DNA of 64,000 bases from the NCBI GenBank assembly GCA_963739045.1, contig CAVTYY010000004.1, positions 1-64,000 on the forward strand, in the 5' to 3' direction. The position numbers and the translations under genes were made by a program. This DNA is from Halobacillus_B sp963739045. Its GTDB lineage: Bacteria > Bacillota > Bacilli > Bacillales > Halobacillaceae. The notes under the pieces are model-generated. The model made no database searches. It was not told the origin of the DNA and saw only the letters and a list, made by a program, of their open reading frames with translations. Within the stretch, counting starts at the first letter, position 1. Each line of letters opens with the position of its first letter. Shown piece after piece: positions 58,725 to 64,000 of the stretch.

Positions 58725-59756
58725 ATGAAAGCACTTGTGAAAACGGAACTCGGATTCGGGAATCTGGAAATTCAAGATAAAGAAATACCGCAGCCTGGAG
58801 CAGGCGAAGTGAAAATTGAAGTCAAGTATGCGGGCATCTGTGGTTCTGATATTCATACGTATGAAGGCCACTATAAAGTCGGTGTACCGGTTACCCTCGG
58901 TCATGAGTTCTCCGGCGAAGTCGTCGAGGTTGGAGAAGATGTGACTGAATTTAAACCAGGCGACCGCGTCACTTCAGAAACCACGTTCTACATTTGCGGC
59001 GAATGCGAATATTGCCAGAATGGCGACTACAATCTCTGTAACTACCGCAAAGGATTAGGCACCCAGCAGGACGGCGGATTTGCTAAGTATTTAGTGGCGA
59101 GAAAAGACAGTGTCCATCATCTGCCGGATAATGTGGATTACAAATCTGCGGCGATGACCGAACCGCTCGCCTGTACACACCATGCCGTAGCGAAAACGGA
59201 AATTAATGAAGGTGATGTCGTAGTGGTCATTGGTCCGGGACCCATCGGATTATTTACCGCCCAGGTCGCCAAGAGCCGCGGTGCAACCGTGATTATTACC
59301 GGCCTGACCAATGACCGGGTCCGCTTAAATAAAGCGGAAGAAATCGGCATCGATTATGCAGTTGATACGCAGAAGCAGGATTTGAAAGAGCTGGTGAATG
59401 GACTTACGGACGGCTATGGTGCGGACATTGTATTCGAATGCTCCGGTGCTGCGCCCGCAGCGAAGCAGGGTCTTGATCTATTACGGAAAAAAGGCCAGTA
59501 CGGCCAGGTGGGAATTTTTGCCCGGCCGGAAATTGAATTTGACCTGGAAAAGGTGATTCAAAAGGAAATCCGCCTGGTCGGAAGCCGTAGTCAAAAGCCG
59601 GCAGATTGGGAACCATCACTGGAGTTAATGAACAATGGTAGGGTGAACGCGAAGGCGATGGTTACCCACGAATTTGACATTACCGAATGGGATAAAGCGT
59701 ATGAAGCGATTAAAAGCGGCGAAGCGATTAAAGTGCTGCTCACTCCGATAGATTAA
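58725..59756 (+). CDS. Zinc-dependent polyol (phosphate) dehydrogenase 1
   Basis: The 343-residue medium-chain dehydrogenase has catalytic zinc ligands in GICGSDIHTYEG and GHEFSGEVVEVG, structural zinc Cys in CGECEYCQNGDYNLC, and NAD site VVVIGPGPIGLFTAQVAKSRG. It resembles sorbitol and galactitol-1-phosphate dehydrogenases. GAGGAGG lies before the ATG, 16 bases after the EIIC gene. A second, distinct dehydrogenase follows, so the pathway may need two oxidations. Confidence 0.9.
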   Translation: MKALVKTELGFGNLEIQDKEIPQPGAGEVKIEVKYAGICGSDIHTYEGHYKVGVPVTLGHEFSGEVVEVGEDVTEFKPGDRVTSETTFYICGECEYCQNGDYNLCNYRKGLGTQQDGGFAKYLVARKDSVHHLPDNVDYKSAAMTEPLACTHHAVAKTEINEGDVVVVIGPGPIGLFTAQVAKSRGATVIITGLTNDRVRLNKAEEIGIDYAVDTQKQDLKELVNGLTDGYGADIVFECSGAAPAAKQGLDLLRKKGQYGQVGIFARPEIEFDLEKVIQKEIRLVGSRSQKPADWEPSLELMNNGRVNAKAMVTHEFDITEWDKAYEAIKSGEAIKVLLTPID

Positions 59757-59844
59757 TCAGTCATCACGACTGAAAAGTGAACAGATTTATCTCGAGACTT
59801 TAATAGTGGAGCGCGTTAATTTTCTATAGAAATGAGGGTGAACG

Positions 59845-60003
59845 ATGGTAGAGACATTGCTAGATTTCATGCTGGGACCGATGAGAGGCATTGGAGATTT
59901 CTACTTTGAGCACCAGACGATCTTTAATTCAGTTGTGGTGGGTCTTGCTGCTGTGAAGCTTGTTTTCAGCAGAAAGAAACCGCAACGTGCAGAATCCAGC
60001 TAG
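59845..60003 (+). CDS. Small membrane protein (52 residues) in the PTS operon
   Basis: ATG 59845 to TAG 60003 encodes MVETLLDFMLGPMRGIGDFY, then a segment around NSVVVGLAAVKLVF that can span or lie on the membrane, and a basic tail (SRKKPQRAESS). GAGGGTGA lies six bases before ATG, and the frame fills the gap between two dehydrogenase genes with only 15 bases to the next start. That supports a real gene. Function unknown; it could assist EIIC. Confidence 0.62.
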   Translation: MVETLLDFMLGPMRGIGDFYFEHQTIFNSVVVGLAAVKLVFSRKKPQRAESS

Positions 60004-60018
60004 AAAGGAAGGAGCACG

Positions 60019-61077
60019 ATGAAAGCTCTGAATTTATATAATGAACAGGATATCCGATTTGAGCAGTCGCCGGCACCAGTTATTGAAAATGAAGATGATG
60101 TGATTATCAAAGTGAAAGCGGTCGGAATCTGCGGATCAGATATTTCCCGTTACAAGAAGCTTGGACCTTACGTCGAGGGCATGACATTCGGTCACGAGTT
60201 TGCGGGCGAGGTTACAGAAGTAGGTGGCGCGGTTACTACCATGGCTGTTGGTGACCGGGTGGCCGGCTGTCCAACCTTTTATTGCGGCAAATGTGTTCCC
60301 TGTCAAAAAGGAGAACTCTCCCGCTGTGAACGTCTGACTGTGATCGGCGCGCGTCATCCGGGAGCTTACGCTGAATATGTCCGGCTGCCTGAGACTCACA
60401 TCCTGCCGCTTCCGGACAATGTTGATTATGATACAGCCGCTTTAGTTGAACCTTCTTCCGTCGTAGCGCATGGATTTTACCGGACGAGCATTCGTCCAGG
60501 GGCAGAAGTTGCCGTCATGGGCTGCGGCAGCATCGGACTGTTAGCTGTCCAATGGGCGAAGATCTTTGGAGCGAAAAAAGTGTACGCCATCGATATTGAC
60601 GATTCCAAACTTGAGGTTGCGAAGCAGGTGGGAGCGGACATTTGCATCAATTCCCTTAATACACCTGCGCACGTGCAAATTGCAGAACTCACGGACGGTC
60701 TCGGCGTCGATCTAGCAGTCGAGTCCGCTGGTTCGCCCGTCACCTCCGCCCAAGTCTTCGCGCTCCCTAGAAAAGGCGGGGAAGTCGTATTCATGGGCAT
60801 TCCCTATGCCGATATTACTATTGAACGGTTTTATTTCGAGAAAATAGTGCGCAATGAACTGAGGGTGCTGGGTTCGTGGAATGCGATTTCTCCGCCGTTT
60901 CCTGGTGAGGAATGGCGTTCTTCGCTCCACTATATGAGTACCGGTCAGATTAACGTGCGGCCGATGATTTCTCATCACTTGAGTCTGGAAGCCGGTCCGC
61001 AGACATTTGATGATTTAATTCATCGGCGCGGGGATTACGTGAAAGTATTGTTTTATCCGGAACAAGAATTGGCCTGA
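60019..61077 (+). CDS. gatD: Galactitol-1-phosphate 5-dehydrogenase-like enzyme
   Basis: The 352-residue zinc medium-chain dehydrogenase has GICGSDISRYKKLGPYVEGM, TFGHEFAGEVTEVGG, structural Cys CGKCVPCQKGELSRC and NAD site VAVMGCGSIGLLAVQWAKIF. The C-terminal NELRVLGSWNAISPPFPGEE is typical of GatD, which oxidises galactitol-1-phosphate to tagatose-6-phosphate. AAGGAAGGAG precedes the ATG. It ends the operon at a terminator. The match to GatD is stronger than for the first dehydrogenase. Confidence 0.9.
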   Translation: MKALNLYNEQDIRFEQSPAPVIENEDDVIIKVKAVGICGSDISRYKKLGPYVEGMTFGHEFAGEVTEVGGAVTTMAVGDRVAGCPTFYCGKCVPCQKGELSRCERLTVIGARHPGAYAEYVRLPETHILPLPDNVDYDTAALVEPSSVVAHGFYRTSIRPGAEVAVMGCGSIGLLAVQWAKIFGAKKVYAIDIDDSKLEVAKQVGADICINSLNTPAHVQIAELTDGLGVDLAVESAGSPVTSAQVFALPRKGGEVVFMGIPYADITIERFYFEKIVRNELRVLGSWNAISPPFPGEEWRSSLHYMSTGQINVRPMISHHLSLEAGPQTFDDLIHRRGDYVKVLFYPEQELA

Positions 61078-61083
61078 AAAACG

Positions 61084-61115
61084 AAGAGTTCAGCAGCTGC
61101 TGGACTCTTTTTTTG
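61084..61115 (+). terminator. Terminator of the galactitol-type operon
   Basis: AGAGTTCAGCAG pairs with CTGCTGGACTCT and seven or more T follow. Confidence 0.9.
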
Positions 61116-61227
61116 TTACAATAATTGACCATCTCTAGTTCTTCCCGCTTATTCTCCTCAATTTGTGTTTATTAAAAGCATGTGTGGGAAATTGGTAAAA
61201 AATAGCTTACCAAAGAGGAGGCCTATG

Positions 61228-61704
61228 ATGGCAGAGCGTTCAGATGCGTTGAACTACTCATCAAGAAATACGTGGGCGGGCATTTTGTTTGGCATTGGAG
61301 TGGCCGCCTTTTTAGATGAAACGATTTTTCACCAGCTCTTGGCATGGCACCACTTCTACGATCAGTCTACGAAGAGTGTTGGTTTGATTTCAGATGGACT
61401 CTTTCATGCGTTCAGCTGGTTTGCCACGATTGGGGGCTTGTTTATCGTGGCCGATTTACGCAGAAGACAGGCCTTTCATTTCAAGCGCTGGTGGGGAGGA
61501 GAGCTGTTAGGGTCCGGATGTTTCCAGCTATATGATGGAACCATTCAGCATAAGTTGATGAAGATCCATCAGATTCGCTATGTGGATCATATTCTTCCTT
61601 ATGATTTAATTTGGAATGGTATTGCGATTATTCTTATCATTGCAGGGATTCTATTAACCTACCAGACTCGTAACAGCAGGAAACACTTAGGGGGCACTGC
61701 ATAA
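61228..61704 (+). CDS. DUF2243 membrane protein
   Basis: The 158-residue protein has four hydrophobic segments and the DUF2243 pattern: GILFGIGVAAFLDETIFHQL, LAWHHFYDQST, SDGLFHAFSWFATIGGLF and FQLYDGTIQHKLMKIHQIRY with conserved His residues. ATG 61228 (or 61225) is chosen because AAAGAGGAGG ends a few bases upstream; the frame extends 21 codons further without a ribosome site. The next gene starts directly after its stop codon. DUF2243 is often next to CtaG-like genes; the His residues suggest metal or heme handling. Confidence 0.88.
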   Translation: MAERSDALNYSSRNTWAGILFGIGVAAFLDETIFHQLLAWHHFYDQSTKSVGLISDGLFHAFSWFATIGGLFIVADLRRRQAFHFKRWWGGELLGSGCFQLYDGTIQHKLMKIHQIRYVDHILPYDLIWNGIAIILIIAGILLTYQTRNSRKHLGGTA

Positions 61705-62505
61705 ATGGAGCATGGACCTGAGCAAATATTAGAAAGTGTGTTGTATCAAGGGTTGGTGGCCGTGGCTTTCGTTATTGTGCTTGCTTTATATATCGCTGCT
61801 GGCCTTTGGTCAAATAGAAAATCTCATCTGAGAGACTGGCCGGTTTATCGGTATGTCCTGTTCAGTCTGGGAATCGTGATTTCTGCCTCAGCGGTTACCG
61901 GTCCTTTAGCGAGCAGGGCCATGATGGATTTCCAAGCCCACATGGCCGGACATCTCTTCCTGGGGATGCTCGGACCGCTTCTGTTAGCTCTCTCTGCCCC
62001 GATGACTCTATTGCTGAGAACTTTACCACAACCCTTTGCTATAAAGGTAACCGGAGTGTTGAAAAGCCCTCCTGTCCGGACCATCAGTCATCCGGTTACA
62101 GCATCTATACTTAATGTTGGCGGTCTATGGGTCCTGTACACGACGGAAATCTATTCCGCCATGCATCATCATCTATGGCTTCACCTTCTCGTTCACTTTC
62201 ACGTATTTGCTGCTGGGTACTTGTTTACCGTTGCCTTTGTTTATATTGATCCCGTACCACACCGTTACAGCTATGTGTACCGGACGGTGGTATTCATTAT
62301 TGCGCTTGCGGGTCACGGTGTTCTTTCCAAGTACATTTACTTTCAACCCCCTCCTGGCGTAATGAAAGGGGAAGCAGAAATGGGAGGAATGCTCATGTAT
62401 TATGGCGGAGATGTGATTGATGCCGTTATTATTTTCCTGCTTTGCTATCAATGGTATAAAGCGGCTCGTCCCCGAAGCAGTATAGCTCCGGCCCCTGTTA
62501 AATAA
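61705..62505 (+). CDS. CtaG-like cytochrome c oxidase assembly protein
   Basis: The 266-residue membrane protein has seven predicted helices and Caa3_CtaG features: MMDFQAHMAGHLFLGMLGPL, LLALSAPMTLLLRTLP and HHHLWLHLLVHFHVFAAGYL with conserved His that may bind copper. The family supports assembly of caa3-type oxidase. Its ATG touches the stop codon of the DUF2243 gene, so the two are one unit. No oxidase subunit gene is in the window. Confidence 0.9.
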   Translation: MEHGPEQILESVLYQGLVAVAFVIVLALYIAAGLWSNRKSHLRDWPVYRYVLFSLGIVISASAVTGPLASRAMMDFQAHMAGHLFLGMLGPLLLALSAPMTLLLRTLPQPFAIKVTGVLKSPPVRTISHPVTASILNVGGLWVLYTTEIYSAMHHHLWLHLLVHFHVFAAGYLFTVAFVYIDPVPHRYSYVYRTVVFIIALAGHGVLSKYIYFQPPPGVMKGEAEMGGMLMYYGGDVIDAVIIFLLCYQWYKAARPRSSIAPAPVK

Positions 62506-62515
62506 GCCTTTTTCG

Positions 62516-62549
62516 AATAACTGCCGGCACTTTGCCGGCAGTTATTTTT
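62516..62549 (+). terminator. Terminator after the CtaG-like gene
   Basis: AATAACTGCCGGCA pairs with TGCCGGCAGTTATT, a perfect 14-base stem with a T-run. Confidence 0.95.
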
Positions 62550-62724
62550 GCGTAAGGTTCGATTCATAGCTACAATAAGAGGAAGGATACCTACCCGTGC
62601 TTATTGTCTATCGATTTAAAAGGGATACTGGATAATAGAAGGCGAGATAGGAAGATTTGTTCGAGCACGCTAAGGTGTAGAGCGACTGATTGATAGTATG
62701 TCTAATCTACAGGAGGGGCTGCGA

Positions 62725-63126
62725 GTGTATAAACCAATCCTTTTTATCCTTTGCTTACTAAGTGTATTATCCCTTACGGCTTGTCAGAGCAATGATTTTA
62801 ATTTAGATAAAGAGAATGTAACGAGTATTGAAGTCCAGGGCTGGGATACGAGTGATGAGTTTCAAACCATCACAGATCAGCAAGTGATCGCGGATGTTGT
62901 GAACGGACTTAACAAATCGGCAACTGTAGACACTTCCAATAAGGATTTCAGTATGCCAGAATATAGACTGCAATTTAAACACAATGAAGAAACGCTTTAT
63001 GAGATGGGTTATTATACAGAGCCGATGAAAATGGGGAGTAAGCCCGGGAATTTTTGGGACAAGAAGAACGGGGAATTCTATGAGTTCGAATATAAGTTGA
63101 CGGTGAAAGAGCAGCAGGACCAATAG
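62725..63126 (+). CDS. Small lipoprotein of unknown function
   Basis: The 133-residue protein has a lipoprotein signal with lipobox LTAC (Cys20) and a compact mostly beta domain (SIEVQGWDTSDEFQTITDQQ, then EYRLQFKHNEETLYEMGYYT). GTG 62725 is chosen since AGGAGGGG lies six bases upstream; the frame extends nine codons earlier. Similar small Bacillaceae lipoproteins have no known function. Confidence 0.75.
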   Translation: MYKPILFILCLLSVLSLTACQSNDFNLDKENVTSIEVQGWDTSDEFQTITDQQVIADVVNGLNKSATVDTSNKDFSMPEYRLQFKHNEETLYEMGYYTEPMKMGSKPGNFWDKKNGEFYEFEYKLTVKEQQDQ

Positions 63127-63147
63127 TCATGTTCTGTTGTTTTTTTG
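63112..63147 (+). terminator. Terminator of the lipoprotein gene
   Basis: CAGCAGGAC (63112-63120, inside the last codons) pairs with GTTCTGTTG (63131-63139; two wobbles) and seven T follow. Confidence 0.75.
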
Positions 63148-63278
63148 TTTCCTTAGAAGAAGCTTTTCTAATCTATGGATTTCTTCGCAAGCAAGAGTTC
63201 AAACAGCGATCCTATGTGTTTCGGGGGATTACTAATCTCTTGAAAGCACAAGTATAACAAGAAAGAAGGTGCCTTACA

Positions 63279-64000
63279 GTGGAGAAAATCGGAAGAAATG
63301 AACCATGTCCGTGTGGCAGTGGAAAAAAATATAAAAAGTGCTGCGGGAAGTCGAATGTGATTCAATTTCCTGTTAAGCAGATTGACGATGAACTGATCAA
63401 TCTGCTGCATCAATTTCAAGAAGTGATGATGGACCAGTATTCCCATCTGCTTCCTTATCAAGCTCCTGAAACCGATGAAGAACAAATGATCTATTTGATT
63501 CGACTTATTTACAAGGGAGTCTTTGAAGTTCAGGAAAATAATGAAACCCCGTTTGAAAACTTTTTAAAGAAAAAACGGAAAACAGTCGTCCGTCCTGCGA
63601 CGAAGCAGGCTTTTGAAGACTGGGTCAACGCGATCCCAGGTTTTTTCAAATTGGAAAAGATGGAATCAGAAACTACACTGCTCGTAAAGGACCAATTAGA
63701 TGGACAACTTTATCAAGTGAAAAGAGAAAGCATTCCTTTAGACACAGACGAGCTGGAAGATGCTCCGTACTATATGGGCATCCTAATGAACTGGGGAAAC
63801 ATGCATAACTTCTTTCCGCTTGCTCTTCCTGGCGGGAAAAAATGGGGAGAGTCCTACTTTAAGAAGCTGGAGGAACGAGCGGCCGAAAGTGGTGAATCCT
63901 TCACCGCTGAGTATTTCCATATCCAATTTCTAACGGAAGTGAATACCTGGTTCTTTGATGTACCGGACAGGACAGAAGAAATGTATGATGCAAAGCCAGA
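63279..64000 (+). CDS. SEC-C motif protein (partial, runs off the window)
   Basis: GTG 63279 opens a frame that stays open to the window end (240 codons, 3' end missing). The N-terminus EKIGRNEPCPCGSGKKYKKC followed by CGK is a SEC-C zinc motif (CxCx8CC), as at the SecA C-terminus, here at the front of an otherwise acidic, helical protein (LPYQAPETDEEQMIYLIRLI; PYYMGILMNWGNMHNFFPLA). AAGAAGG lies about ten bases upstream. SEC-C proteins of this form are widespread in Bacillaceae but not characterised. Confidence 0.85.
   Translation, partial: MEKIGRNEPCPCGSGKKYKKCCGKSNVIQFPVKQIDDELINLLHQFQEVMMDQYSHLLPYQAPETDEEQMIYLIRLIYKGVFEVQENNETPFENFLKKKRKTVVRPATKQAFEDWVNAIPGFFKLEKMESETTLLVKDQLDGQLYQVKRESIPLDTDELEDAPYYMGILMNWGNMHNFFPLALPGGKKWGESYFKKLEERAAESGESFTAEYFHIQFLTEVNTWFFDVPDRTEEMYDAKP

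Noticed and set aside
63168..63485. A 105-codon minus-strand frame near the window end
   Set aside because: It is antisense to the SEC-C motif gene, whose zinc motif and open frame to the window end are convincing.
1..64000. CRISPR arrays, tRNA or rRNA genes and prophage genes
   Set aside because: No regular direct-repeat array, no cloverleaf or rRNA-like sequence and no phage structural or integrase genes were recognised on either strand.

Overview
The window reads as a chromosome segment of a low-GC, Gram-positive, endospore-forming Bacillaceae, most like Halobacillus or a close halophilic relative. This is inferred from strong Shine-Dalgarno sites, frequent GTG/TTG starts, lipoprotein solute receptors, two lipoteichoic acid synthase-like genes, YesM/YesN-type regulators, a CtaG-type oxidase assembly protein and a palindromic intergenic repeat of a kind common in this family. 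There are no rRNA or tRNA genes, no CRISPR array and no transposase.

Layout. 1-2.5 kb: ECF sigma factor with a membrane partner, a small membrane protein and a MazG-like protein. 2.7-6.4 kb (minus): glycerate unit of CdaR-type activator, glycerate kinase and GntP permease. 6.8-8.9 kb (minus): cysteine-rich surface protein ending in a beta-helix. 9.2-9.7 kb (minus): small M50-like metalloprotease. 10-18.2 kb (plus): ROK regulator, ABC sugar importer without an ATPase, three Gfo/Idh/MocA dehydrogenases and a sugar isomerase/epimerase. 18.4-20.8 kb: YitT transporter-like protein, then a secreted precursor resembling the bacteriocin closticin 574 followed by a small membrane protein that could give immunity.

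21-49.6 kb is a pectin and rhamnogalacturonan island. An operon uxaB-uxaC-uxaA-kdgA-kdgK-isomerase-pectate lyase PL9 (21.1-32.2 kb) cleaves polygalacturonate outside the cell and carries uronates through 2-keto-3-deoxygluconate (KDG) to KDPG and pyruvate plus glyceraldehyde-3-phosphate. A flippase-like gene and a palindromic repeat follow. A yes-like block (34.1-45.8 kb) holds a two-component system, an ABC importer, a GH105 unsaturated uronyl hydrolase, a dehydrogenase, YesL, an AEC carrier and a rhamnogalacturonan acetylesterase. A LacI-type regulator (probable KdgR) is divergent from kduD-kduI, which turn the unsaturated lyase product into KDG. One operator, AATAACAACGTTGTTATT, overlaps the initiation region of both the uxaB and kduD promoters and ties the two ends of the island together.

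49.9-53.8 kb: two convergent LTA synthase-like genes with a shared bidirectional terminator. 54.2-61.1 kb: a galactitol-type PTS operon with a PRD regulator, EIIA, two almost identical EIIB genes, EIIC, two zinc alcohol dehydrogenases and an unlisted 52-residue protein. 61.2-64 kb: DUF2243 and CtaG-like membrane proteins, a lipoprotein, and a SEC-C zinc-motif protein cut by the window end.

The strongest leads are the closticin-like precursor with its possible immunity gene, the shared palindromic operator of the pectin regulon, the tandem EIIB pair kept almost identical in protein but not in DNA, the modular PL9 lyase, and the cysteine-rich beta-helix protein.
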